NCBI GenBank assembly: GCA_016178435.1
Contig: JACOTK010000009.1
Coordinates: forward strand, 1 to 7,981
Length of the DNA stretch: 7,981 bases
Source: Actinomycetota bacterium
GTDB lineage: Bacteria; Actinomycetota; Acidimicrobiia; Acidimicrobiales; CADCSY01
Direction of reading: 5' to 3'
Part shown: piece by piece, positions 1 to 7,415 of the stretch
How positions within the stretch are numbered: position 1 is the first letter of the stretch
Layout of the letters: each line of letters opens with the position of its first letter
Notes under the pieces: generated by a model
The model's database searches: none
Seen by the model: the letters and a program-made list of their open reading frames with translations, nothing else
Told to the model about the DNA's origin: nothing
Made by a program: the position numbers and the translations under genes

Positions 1-1
1 C

Positions 2-241
2 ACGATCACCGTCGCCGAGGACCACGTCCGCGTCGACCTCGCGCTACGCACCCATACTCCCGTGCTCATCGACGCCGGCTTCCCCGAGCTCGACATCCCC
101 ATCCCCTGGTGGGGCGGACGCAGCCTCCGTTTCGGGTTCCTCCCCCCGCTAAACCTCAACGCGACGACTGCAACAGCACGTCCCGAGGATCGCGTTTACG
201 GATTGATGGGGGCGGGCAGATCGGTGTGGCCCATGAGGTGA
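2..241 (+). CDS. C-terminal end of an unrecognised protein (5' end outside window)
   Basis: This frame is open from the left edge to a TGA at 239-241 and gives about 79 residues, beginning TITVAEDHVRVDLALRTHTP. From 2 to about 148 nearly every codon ends in C or G, and many are GAC, GTC, GCC or CTC, which is the signature of a real gene here. The antiparallel frame in register with it is broken by a stop. The segment PELDIPIPWWGGRSLRFGF is rich in aromatic and proline residues; I recognise no family, motif or membrane segment. After about 150 the third-position bias fades, although the frame stays open and would overlap the end of gltD by 46 bases. A C6 run at 142-147 is followed in the next frame by a TAA at 150-152, so the true end may be 152 if that run has one base too many. 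The gene is convergent with gltD. That coding sequence is present is fairly sure; the exact end and the function are not. Confidence 0.6.
   Translation, partial: TITVAEDHVRVDLALRTHTPVLIDAGFPELDIPIPWWGGRSLRFGFLPPLNLNATTATARPEDRVYGLMGAGRSVWPMR
158..196. terminator. Weak candidate terminator hairpin between convergent genes
   Basis: A perfect 7-bp inverted repeat, AACGCGA at 158-164 and TCGCGTT at 190-196, encloses 25 bases that include a smaller TGC-AACA-GCA hairpin (169-178). One arm touches the stop codon of gltD (196-198). The position, between a leftward and a rightward gene, suits a shared terminator. The loop is long and neither side has a proper T-run (on the minus strand the stem is followed by GAGGTTTAG), so this is only a possibility. 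Confidence 0.25.
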
Positions 242-1641
242 CGGTCGACCGCGGCCGCGGCGGAGCGCCCCTCGGCGATCGCCCACACGATCAGGCTCTG
301 GCCCCGACCTGCGTCACCGCAGACGAAGACGTTCTCGACGTTGGTCGCCCACCGCTGGTCACGGGTCACGTTGCCACGAGCGTTGAGCTCGACGCCGAGC
401 CTGTCGAGCAGGCCATCGGCCTGTGGGCCGGTGAATCCCATGGCGAGCAACACCAGGTCGCACGGCAGGTCGAAGTCGCTGCCGTCCACCTTCGCAAAGG
501 TCGGTCGGCCGTCAAGGGTCTCCTGGCGCACCTCGTGGGCACGAAGGGCGGTGACGTTGCCCTGATCGTCACCGAGGAAGCACTCCGTGTTGACGGCGAA
601 CACGCGGACGCCTCCTTCCTCATGCGCTGACGAGGTGCGGAACATCAAGGGCCACAGTGGCCACGGCGTGGCTTCGGCACGCTGATCGGGGGGCCGGGGC
701 ATGATCTCGAACTGGTGGACCTCGATGGCGCCCTGGCGCAGTGCCGTTCCGAGGCAGTCGGCCCCGGTGTCACCACCACCGATGATCACGACATGTTTGC
801 CCGTCGCGCTGATCCCGGGATCGGCGAGATCACCCTCCTGCACGTGGTTGGCCATCGGCAGATACGTCATCGCCTGTTCGATGCCCCTGAGCTCGCGACC
901 GGGGATCGGAAGGTCTCGGGCGATCGTGGAGCCGACCGCCAGGACGATTGCGTCGAAGCGGCTCTGCAGCTCGTCCACGGTGATGTCGACGCCCACGTTG
1001 ACGCCGGCCTGAAACTCGGTTCCCTCGGCGCGCATCTGGTCGAGTCGCCGGTCAAGGACACGCTTTTCCATCTTGAACTCGGGGATGCCATAGCGCATGA
1101 GACCACCGATGCGGTCGGCTCGTTCGAAGACCACCACCGTGTGGCCCGCACGAGTGAGCTGTTGGGCGGCGGCGAGTCCGGCAGGGCCCGAACCCACGAC
1201 GGCAACGTGTTTGCCCGTGGAGCGACTGGGCGAGATGGGGACGACCCATCCCTCCTCGAACGCCCGGTCGATGATGGAGACCTCGACCTGTTTGATGGTG
1301 ACCGGGTCCTCATTGATGCCGAGCACACACGCCGCCTCACAGGGGGCCGGGCACAGGCGCCCGGTGAACTCGGGGAAGTTGTTGGTCGCATGCAGGCGCT
1401 CGATGGCGGCATGCCACTCGTCCCGATAGGTGAGGTCGTTCCACTCGGGAATGAGGTTGCCCAGGGGGCAGCCGTTGTGGCAGAACGGAATGCCACAGTC
1501 CATGCACCGACTGGCCTGGACCTCGAGCCGATCATGGTCGAAGGGCTCGTAGACCTCCTTCCAGTCGCGCAGGCGCACCGGAACGCTGCGCCGACTCGGG
1601 GTCTCCCGGCCGTGCTTGAGGAACCCCGACGCGTCACCCAC
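196..1641 (-). CDS. gltD: Glutamate synthase (NADPH) small subunit, GltD
   Basis: This is the small (beta) subunit of glutamate synthase, 481 residues, the usual family length. It oxidises NADPH on FAD and passes electrons through iron-sulphur clusters to GltB, where glutamine and 2-oxoglutarate become two glutamates; the enzyme is cytoplasmic. The N-terminal iron-sulphur region has C46, C49, C54 and C58 (CMDCGIPFCHNGC) and a second group at C97, C101 and C105 (CPAPCEAAC). The FAD-binding site is VVGSGPAGLAAA at 148-159, followed by the family stretch RIGGLMRYGIPEFKM at 177-191. The NADPH-binding site is VIIGGGDTGADC at 285-296, and the C-terminal FAD contact is VFVCGDAGRGQSL at 438-450. No expected motif looks missing. 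The start is a GTG at 1641, giving the typical actinobacterial beginning MGDASGFLKHGRE. It overlaps the gltB stop by 8 bases and has no good ribosome-binding site, so it is probably translated by coupling to gltB. It ends in TAA. Confidence 0.96.
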   Translation of the reverse strand: MGDASGFLKHGRETPSRRSVPVRLRDWKEVYEPFDHDRLEVQASRCMDCGIPFCHNGCPLGNLIPEWNDLTYRDEWHAAIERLHATNNFPEFTGRLCPAPCEAACVLGINEDPVTIKQVEVSIIDRAFEEGWVVPISPSRSTGKHVAVVGSGPAGLAAAQQLTRAGHTVVVFERADRIGGLMRYGIPEFKMEKRVLDRRLDQMRAEGTEFQAGVNVGVDITVDELQSRFDAIVLAVGSTIARDLPIPGRELRGIEQAMTYLPMANHVQEGDLADPGISATGKHVVIIGGGDTGADCLGTALRQGAIEVHQFEIMPRPPDQRAEATPWPLWPLMFRTSSAHEEGGVRVFAVNTECFLGDDQGNVTALRAHEVRQETLDGRPTFAKVDGSDFDLPCDLVLLAMGFTGPQADGLLDRLGVELNARGNVTRDQRWATNVENVFVCGDAGRGQSLIVWAIAEGRSAAAAVDRHLMGHTDLPAPINP

Positions 1642-4600
1642 GAGATGCCGCCATGATCGCTTCTTCCACGGGCACGCCCTGCTCCTCGGCTTCTTGTGCC
1701 GCAGCCAATACCCGCTTGTAGTCCTTGGGCATGACCTTGACGAAATGCTCGATCGACTCTATCCAGGCATCGAGCAGGCGCTCGGCCACGGCCGAGCCTG
1801 TCTCGGTGCCATGCCGCCCGATGATCGCCTCCAGCCAGGAGCGGTCGTCACCATCGAGGTCATCGAGATCGACCATCTCCGTGTTGACCCGTTCGGCGAA
1901 GGTTCCCGTCGGGTCATGGACGAACGCGATGCCACCTGACATGCCTGCGCCGAAGTTCCGACCCGTCGCTCCCAGCACGACGACTCGTCCGCCGGTCATG
2001 TACTCACAGGCATGGTCACCAACGCCCTCCACGACCGCCGTCGCCCCGGAGTTGCGCACGCCGAAGCGTTCGCCCACCACGCCGCGGAGGAAGACCTCGC
2101 CGCCGGTCGCGCCGTAGAGGATGACGTTGCCGGCGATGATGTTGTCCTCGGCGATCAGGGGTGACGTGGGGTGAGGCGCCACGATCAGGCGTCCACCCGA
2201 CAATCCCTTGCCCAGGTAGTCGTTCGCGTCGCCGGCGAGCCGCAGGGTGATGCCTCGTGGAAGGAAGGCCCCGAAGCTCTGTCCGGCCGAGCCGGTGAAG
2301 TCGATCGTGATGGTGTCATCGGCGAGGCCGTCTCCGCCGTGTCGGCGGGTGAGCTCCGAGCCCAGCATCGTGCCGACCGTTCGATTCACATTCCGCACCG
2401 TGGTGGCGAACGCAACGCGCTCGCCGCGCTCGAGTGCCGGCATGCATCGTTCGATCAACTCGTTGTCGAGCGCCTTGTCGAGGCCGTGGTCCTGCGTGGC
2501 GGTGCAGTGCAGCGATGCACCCTCGGCCAACACAGGCTGATGGAGGATGGGGGAGAGGTCGAGCCCCTTCGCCTTCCAGTGCTCGACCGCCTCGATCGTG
2601 TCGATCATCTCGACATGACCGATCGCCTCCTCGATCGTGCGAAAGCCCAGGGCCGCAAGCAGCTCGCGCACCTCCTCGGCGATGTACTCGAAGAAGGTCA
2701 CGACGAACTCGGGTTTGCCGTTGAACTTCTTGCGCAGCTCCGGGTTCTGGGTCGCGACACCGACCGGACAGGTGTCGAGATGGCAGACGCGCATCATGAT
2801 GCACCCCGACACCACGAGCGGCGCCGTGGCGAAGCCGAACTCCTCGGCGCCGAGCAGGGCGGCGATGACCACGTCGCGGCCGGTCTTGAGCTGGCCGTCG
2901 ACCTGGACGACGATGCGATCGCGCAGGCCGTTGAGCAACAGGGTCTGTTGGGTTTCGGCGAGGCCGAGCTCCCAGGGGGCCCCGGCGTGCTTGAGCGAGG
3001 TCAGCGGCGACGCCCCGGTGCCCCCGTCGTGACCGGAAATCAGCACCACGTCGGCATGGGCCTTCGAGACCCCCGCGGCCACGGTGCCGACTCCGACCTC
3101 GGCGACGAGCTTGACGTGCACGCGCGCCTGCGAGTTGGCGTTCTTGAGATCGTGGATCAGCTGGGCGAGGTCCTCGATGGAGTAGATGTCATGGTGTGGG
3201 GGAGGGGAGATGAGCCCAACGCCGGCGGTCGAGTGACGAGTCCGGGCGATCCACGGATAGACCTTGTGGCCCGGAAGCTGGCCGCCCTCGCCGGGCTTTG
3301 CGCCCTGGGCCATCTTGATCTGGAGGTCATCGGCATTGACGAGGTACTCGCTCGTCACGCCGAAACGGCCGGAGGCGACCTGTTTGATGGCGCTGCGACG
3401 CGAGTCCCCGTTGGCGTCGGGGGTGAAGCGGTCGGCGTCCTCACCTCCTTCGCCGGTGTTGGACTTGGCGCCCAGGCGGTTCATCGCGATCGCGAGGTTC
3501 TCGTGCGCCTCGGCCGAGATCGACCCGTACGACATGGCGCCCGTCGAAAAGCGCTTCACGATGGCCGAGACCGGCTCGACCTCATCGATGGCCACCGGCG
3601 GTCGCTCGCCCTCCTTGAGGCGGAAAAGGCCGCGGAGCGTTGCGAGGTTGGCCGATTGATTGTCGACCAGGGTGGTGTACTCCTTGAAGATGTCGTAGCG
3701 CCTGGTTCGGGTCGAGTGCTGCAGGCGAAAGACCGTTTCGGGGTTGAACAGGTGGTATTCGCCCTCGCGGCGCCACTGGTATTCGCCGCCGACCTGAAGG
3801 TCGCGGTGCGCCAGCTCGCTGGGTCGGTCGGGCCACGCCATGGCGTGACGCGCGGCGACCTCCGCGGCGAGGACGTCCAGGCCGACACCACCGAGGCGAC
3901 TGACCGTGCCGGTGAAGTACTCGTCGATGACATCGTTCGCCAGACCAACCGACTCGAACACCTGCGCGCCGGTGTAGGAGGGGATGGTCGAGATGCCCAT
4001 CTTGGACATCACCTTCAACACCCCCTTGCCGCATGCCTTGATGTAGTTCCTGCGAGCCTTGCGATGCGTGATGCCCTCGATGACGCCTTCGGTGATGAGG
4101 TCGTCAATGGTCTCGAAGGCGAGGTAGGGGTTGACCGCTGCTGCGCCATAGCCGATGAGCAATGCCATGTGATGCACCTCGCGTGCGTCACCGGCTTCGA
4201 CCACGAGACCGACCTTGGTCCGGGTCCTCTCTCGGATCAGATGATGATGGACGGCAGCGGTGAGGAGCAGTGACGGGATCGGCGCCAGATCGGTGTTCGC
4301 ATAGCGGTCCGACAACACGATGAGTGAGGCGCCATCGGCGATGGCCTGACTGACCTTCGTGCGGATGTCCTCGATGGCGGAGCGCATGGCCTCGCCACCT
4401 CCCGCCACGGGGTAGAGACCGTCGATGGCGAAGGTGCGAAAGTCCTCCAGCCCGCCTTCCTCGTTGATGTAGATGAGCTTTGCAAGGTCGTCGTTGTCGA
4501 TGATGGGGAACGACAGCGCCACCTGGCGACAGGACGAGGCCCCGGAGTCGAGGAGGTTTCCCTCGGGGCCGAGGAGGGCGCCCAGCGAGGTGACCAGCTC

Positions 4601-6184
4601 TTCGCGAATGGCATCGAGCGGTGGATTCGTGACCTGCGCAAAGAGCTGATTGAAGTAGTCGAACAGCAGACGGGGACGAGCAGAGAGCACCGCGATGGGC
4701 GTGTCGGTGCCCATCGAGCCCAACGCCTCACCGCCCGTTGTGGCCATCGGGGCCAGCAGGATGCGAAGCTCCTCGGAGGTGTAGCCGAAGAGACGTTGGT
4801 GGGTCACCACGGATGCGTGTTGTGGGGTGAGCATGTGACGTGCGGGAAGGTCGTCCAGACGCACGACGCCCGCGTCGAGCCACTCCTGGTATGGGTGTTC
4901 GTTGGCGAGCGCCGTCTTGATCTCGTCATCGTCGATGATGCGGCCCTGGGAGGTGTCGACAAGGAACATGCGACCGGGTTGGAGGCGCCCCTTGCGCACC
5001 ACGTGGGCGGGGTCGATCTCGAGCACGCCGACCTCGGAGGCCATGATGACGAGATCCTCGTCGGTCACCCAGAAGCGGGAGGGGCGAAGTCCGTTGCGGT
5101 CGAGAACGGCGCCGATGACCGTTCCATCGGTGAACGCCACCGACGCGGGGCCATCCCATGGCTCGATGAGGGAGGCATGGAACCGGTAGAACGCTCGACG
5201 CTCGGGGCTCATGGCCTCATGGTTCTCCCAGGCCTCGGGGATCATCATGAGCACGGCATGGGGAAGGGAACGGCCGGCGAGATGGATCAGCTCGAGCACC
5301 TCGTCGAAGCTCGCCGAGTCGCTTGCGCCAGGGGTGCAGATGGGAAAGATCCGCTCGAGATCACCGGGCAACAGGTCGCTGTCGGCGAGTGCCTCGCGCG
5401 CACGCATCCAGTTGCGGTTCCCCTGCACGGTGTTGATCTCACCGTTGTGGGCGATATAGCGGTAGGGGTGGGCGAGCGGCCACGAGGGAAAGGTGTTCGT
5501 CGAGAAGCGGGAGTGCACCAGGGCCAGGGCGCTGTCCATGCGCTCGTCGAGCAGATCAGGAAAGAAGTCGCTGAGCTGCGGCACGGTGAGCATTCCCTTG
5601 AAGACCAGGGTTCGGCTCGAGAGACTGGGAAAGTAGACGCCCTCGACCTCGTGTTCGACCCGCTTGCGCACGATGAAGGCCCGTCGATCGAGCGCAAGCC
5701 CCGAAAGCGTCTCGCCGGGCTCCTTGGCCGTGTCGCCGGCGACGAAGATCTGTCGAAAGCCGGGCATGACCGACAGAGCGGTGGCCCCGATCATGCTCGG
5801 GTCGGTCGGAACGTCACGCCAACCCAAGACCGCGAGACCTTCGCTTCTGACGATCTTGTCGATGGCTGTCTCGACACGGGCAGAACCTTGTCCGCCGGGG
5901 AGGAAGGCGATGCCCGTCGCGTACGCACCTGCGGCGGGCAGGTCGAATCCCACCACGGCGCGCAGGAAGGCGTCGGGCATCTGGATCAGGATGCCGGCCC
6001 CGTCTCCGGTGTTGGCCTCGGAGCCGGATGCGCCACGGTGCTCGAGGTTGCAGAGGGCCTGAATGCCCTGCGCGACGATGGCGTGGCTGCGACGGCCCTT
6101 CATGTCGACGACGAAGGCGACACCACAGGCGTCGTGTTCGAAGTTGGGATCGTAGAGACCCTGGGCGGCAGGGAAGTGCTGCAT
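1634..6184 (-). CDS. gltB: Glutamate synthase large subunit, GltB
   Basis: This is the large (alpha) subunit of glutamate synthase, 1516 residues from the chosen start. Domains in order: a short propeptide ending at HDA; a class II glutamine amidotransferase from the catalytic C20 (DACGVAFV) to about 420, with LEHRGA at 47-52 and the oxyanion-type HNGEINT at 246-252; a central linking domain to about 760; an FMN-binding synthase domain from about 840 to 1200, with loop KPGEGGQLPGHKV at 963-975 and SGHDGGTGASP near 1050; and a C-terminal GXGXG beta-helix domain from about 1250 (GKGLSGGR near 1325, GRNFGAGMSGGIAFV near 1408-1422). The 3Fe-4S cysteines are C1128, C1134 and C1139. The ATG at 6184 is preferred because AAGGA lies 7 bases upstream and leaves a 19-residue propeptide like that of mycobacterial GltB. 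An in-frame ATG at 6247 would add an arginine-rich 21-residue extension and is less likely. The gene ends in TGA inside the start of gltD. Confidence 0.97.
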   Translation of the reverse strand: MQHFPAAQGLYDPNFEHDACGVAFVVDMKGRRSHAIVAQGIQALCNLEHRGASGSEANTGDGAGILIQMPDAFLRAVVGFDLPAAGAYATGIAFLPGGQGSARVETAIDKIVRSEGLAVLGWRDVPTDPSMIGATALSVMPGFRQIFVAGDTAKEPGETLSGLALDRRAFIVRKRVEHEVEGVYFPSLSSRTLVFKGMLTVPQLSDFFPDLLDERMDSALALVHSRFSTNTFPSWPLAHPYRYIAHNGEINTVQGNRNWMRAREALADSDLLPGDLERIFPICTPGASDSASFDEVLELIHLAGRSLPHAVLMMIPEAWENHEAMSPERRAFYRFHASLIEPWDGPASVAFTDGTVIGAVLDRNGLRPSRFWVTDEDLVIMASEVGVLEIDPAHVVRKGRLQPGRMFLVDTSQGRIIDDDEIKTALANEHPYQEWLDAGVVRLDDLPARHMLTPQHASVVTHQRLFGYTSEELRILLAPMATTGGEALGSMGTDTPIAVLSARPRLLFDYFNQLFAQVTNPPLDAIREELVTSLGALLGPEGNLLDSGASSCRQVALSFPIIDNDDLAKLIYINEEGGLEDFRTFAIDGLYPVAGGGEAMRSAIEDIRTKVSQAIADGASLIVLSDRYANTDLAPIPSLLLTAAVHHHLIRERTRTKVGLVVEAGDAREVHHMALLIGYGAAAVNPYLAFETIDDLITEGVIEGITHRKARRNYIKACGKGVLKVMSKMGISTIPSYTGAQVFESVGLANDVIDEYFTGTVSRLGGVGLDVLAAEVAARHAMAWPDRPSELAHRDLQVGGEYQWRREGEYHLFNPETVFRLQHSTRTRRYDIFKEYTTLVDNQSANLATLRGLFRLKEGERPPVAIDEVEPVSAIVKRFSTGAMSYGSISAEAHENLAIAMNRLGAKSNTGEGGEDADRFTPDANGDSRRSAIKQVASGRFGVTSEYLVNADDLQIKMAQGAKPGEGGQLPGHKVYPWIARTRHSTAGVGLISPPPHHDIYSIEDLAQLIHDLKNANSQARVHVKLVAEVGVGTVAAGVSKAHADVVLISGHDGGTGASPLTSLKHAGAPWELGLAETQQTLLLNGLRDRIVVQVDGQLKTGRDVVIAALLGAEEFGFATAPLVVSGCIMMRVCHLDTCPVGVATQNPELRKKFNGKPEFVVTFFEYIAEEVRELLAALGFRTIEEAIGHVEMIDTIEAVEHWKAKGLDLSPILHQPVLAEGASLHCTATQDHGLDKALDNELIERCMPALERGERVAFATTVRNVNRTVGTMLGSELTRRHGGDGLADDTITIDFTGSAGQSFGAFLPRGITLRLAGDANDYLGKGLSGGRLIVAPHPTSPLIAEDNIIAGNVILYGATGGEVFLRGVVGERFGVRNSGATAVVEGVGDHACEYMTGGRVVVLGATGRNFGAGMSGGIAFVHDPTGTFAERVNTEMVDLDDLDGDDRSWLEAIIGRHGTETGSAVAERLLDAWIESIEHFVKVMPKDYKRVLAAAQEAEEQGVPVEEAIMAASRG

Positions 6185-6191
6185 CACGTCA

Positions 6192-6196
6192 TCCTT
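6192..6196 (-). promoter_or_regulatory. gltB ribosome-binding site
   Basis: AAGGA on the minus strand lies 7 bases before the ATG at 6184. This decides between that start and the upstream in-frame ATG at 6247, which has no comparable site and would lengthen the propeptide beyond what related enzymes need. Confidence 0.7.
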
Positions 6197-6213
6197 GGGG
6201 CTTGGGTTCGTTT

Positions 6214-6225
6214 GGCGCCGGCGCC
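6214..6225. repeat. 12-bp perfect palindrome in the gltB leader
   Basis: GGCGCCGGCGCC is a self-complementary 12-mer made of two GGCGCC units. It lies 30 bases upstream of the gltB start codon and 17 upstream of its ribosome-binding site. It could form a small structure in the leader, be a protein-binding site, or simply reflect the high GC content. Confidence 0.4.
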
Positions 6226-6311
6226 GGTGGCGTTGTGCCTCACGCATTGGCTGTTGTGCCGTAATGGCTGCCTGCCCGGGACGACGTTGGCCCTGCGAGG
6301 CGATCGAGTCG

Positions 6312-6342
6312 ATGTTACAAGAGCAGTCGGGTCAACTCACAA
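6312..6342 (-). promoter_or_regulatory. Candidate gltB promoter
   Basis: Reading the minus strand, TTGTGA (6342-6337) and TAACAT (6317-6312) are separated by 19 bases. The -10 element fits the TAnnnT pattern and the -35 matches four of six consensus bases; the spacing is longer than ideal. Transcription would start near 6304 and give a leader of about 120 bases that includes the palindrome at 6214-6225. A second TTGAC lies inside the spacer but only 12 bases from the -10. I see no convincing GlnR or AmtR operator, so nitrogen control cannot be claimed. Confidence 0.35.
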
Positions 6343-6439
6343 CTGCCGGAGTTCAGGATCGTCGATGCCTCGGAGAGCCCGCGAGGGTGAGGGCCCTTCA
6401 GAGGTGACGCTGCCCTCAAGTGTCCTTGCCCTGAAATGT

Positions 6440-6476
6440 CAAGGACCCCGTCTCGAGTGCCGAGGCGGGGTCCTTG
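6440..6476. terminator. Strong 16-bp hairpin, probable (possibly bidirectional) terminator
   Basis: The arms 6440-6455 and 6461-6476 pair along 16 positions around the 5-base loop AGTGC. Read as plus-strand RNA, all 16 pair, with one U-G wobble (6451 with 6465). Read as minus-strand RNA, the same position is an A-C mismatch. The stem opens with CAAGGACCCCG and closes with CGGGGTCCTTG, the usual look of terminators in GC-rich bacteria, but there is no T-run on either side beyond the CTT in the stem. It would stop leftward transcription coming from the tetR side before gltB, 283 bases beyond the tetR stop. No plus-strand gene precedes it, so its orientation is open. GTCCTTG at 6422-6428 offers an alternative partner for the left arm. 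Confidence 0.55.
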
Positions 6477-6758
6477 AACGATCAGGGTGAGCGGGGCCAG
6501 GACGGTCAGGCGTCTCACTTGGGTGGGCCGAAAGCTCCGCAAGCAGCGGGCAAAGTGTGGCGGCACCAGGAGGACGAGAGGCTGTCCTGCACAACCGGCC
6601 GTTTACCGGTTACCCCGCTCCCAACTTGTCGGGTGGCGTTTCCTCCAAGGATAGGTTCGTGGCGTTCAACCAATACCTCCCTTTGTCGAATGAGGGTGAC
6701 CTCGTTGCTTGCATTCATCCTGACGAAAACGTTCCCGGGAGTCAATGGCCCGAAGGGA
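6477..6758. other. Gap between hairpin and tetR without a convincing gene
   Basis: Small open frames exist on both strands (minus 6515-6745, plus 6557-6793), but they lack good ribosome-binding sites, show mixed third-position bases and resemble nothing I know. The stretch has several short inverted repeats: AGGAC/GTCCT at 6571-6588, AACCGG/CCGGTT at 6593-6611, and GGATAGGTT pairing with AACCAATACC around 6648-6678 with a bulge. A minus-strand TTGACT (6745-6740) lies 17 bases from CAGGAT (6722-6717). I looked for tRNA arms and for the signature sequences of SRP RNA, tmRNA and RNase P RNA and found none. It may be spacer, a decayed gene or an unknown small RNA. Confidence 0.4.
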
Positions 6759-7364
6759 CTAGTTCACCACCGCAGGAAGGAAGTAGGTGGTGAGGTATCG
6801 CCGAAGCGTCGATTCGTCACGCTCGACGGGTCCCTGCACCATCAGGAACGAGAGAACGGTGCGCAGCATCCATTCACTTGCCTCGTCGACCTCGAGTCCA
6901 GGTCGCAGTTGGCCGCTCGTGGCCGCAGCCTCGATGAATGGCCGCATGAACTCGGTCGTGAGCGCGAAGATCGCCTCCGAGGCTCCTGCGACGCTGCCGG
7001 TCGTGCCCGCGGCGTCCGAGGTGAACAACAAGGCCAGCTTGTCGTCTCCTCGAATCCCGGCGATGGTGAAGAGGATGCCCTCGGTCAGCGCGATGCCGAA
7101 GTCGGCCTCGCTTGCGAGAATGGCTGCCAGACGATCAAGGAATCGGCGCCCTTCGCGCATGAGCACGCCGAGCAGCAGCTCGTCGCGGCCCTCGAAATAG
7201 CGGTAGACGGTTGCTCTCGATACCCGAGCCTCACCGGCAACGTCCTCGACGGTGGTCTTCATGACGCCGTAGCGCTCGAAGCACGCCTCGGCCGCATCGA
7301 TCAGACGTTCCCTGGCCTGATCGCTGTCGGTCGGCGCCTCGGCACCCCATCGCAATTTTGGCAC
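6759..7364 (-). CDS. TetR/AcrR-family transcriptional regulator
   Basis: This is a 201-residue one-component regulator. It would bind an operator as a dimer through its N-terminal domain and release it when a small ligand occupies the C-terminal domain. Residues 14-70 show the classic TetR pattern: helix 1 QARERLIDAAEACFERYG, then the helix-turn-helix at about 37-60 (TTVEDVAGEARVSRATVYRYF) and GRDELLLGVL. The rest, about 75-201, is mostly helical and poorly conserved, so the ligand cannot be told. The start is a GTG at 7364 with AGGTAGGA 7 bases upstream; the gene ends in TAG. It stands alone on the minus strand and is divergent from the gene at 7539. A common arrangement in this family is control of itself and of the divergent neighbour, which I infer here. 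Nothing links it directly to gltBD, which lies beyond a likely terminator. Confidence 0.93.
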   Translation of the reverse strand: MPKLRWGAEAPTDSDQARERLIDAAEACFERYGVMKTTVEDVAGEARVSRATVYRYFEGRDELLLGVLMREGRRFLDRLAAILASEADFGIALTEGILFTIAGIRGDDKLALLFTSDAAGTTGSVAGASEAIFALTTEFMRPFIEAAATSGQLRPGLEVDEASEWMLRTVLSFLMVQGPVERDESTLRRYLTTYFLPAVVN

Positions 7365-7415
7365 GGCGGGATCCTACCTGTTTGGCGAGGTCGCCCTTGG
7401 GATGGGTCCCTCCCG

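Noticed and set aside
715..1656. A 313-codon open frame on the plus strand opposite gltD
   Set aside because: It is antisense to conserved FAD, NADPH and iron-sulphur motifs of GltD and has no family resemblance of its own.
2171..4273. A 700-codon open frame on the plus strand opposite gltB
   Set aside because: It is a shadow of gltB in GC-rich DNA. The minus-strand frame carries all glutamate synthase motifs, while this translation has no recognisable family pattern.
6437..6442. A perfect TTGACA on the minus strand at the foot of the hairpin, as a -35 for gltB
   Set aside because: No TAnnnT-like -10 lies 16-18 bases downstream (candidates are CTTGAG, TTGAGG and TGAGGG).
4796..6490. A 564-codon open frame on the plus strand opposite the gltB 5' end
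   Set aside because: It is also a shadow of gltB; the amidotransferase domain on the other strand is unmistakable.
6728..6740. AACGTT next to TCCCGGGA palindromes downstream of tetR, as a terminator
   Set aside because: These are short self-complementary words without room for a proper stem and loop; the hairpin at 6440-6476 is a far better candidate.
6515..6745. A small minus-strand frame (76 codons from TTG, 67 from an internal ATG)
   Set aside because: It has no usable ribosome-binding site, mixed third-position bases and no recognisable features; not supported as a gene.
6557..6793. A 78-codon plus-strand frame starting GTG
   Set aside because: Its end overlaps the end of tetR, no promoter or convincing ribosome-binding site precedes it, and its codon use is unlike that of its neighbours.
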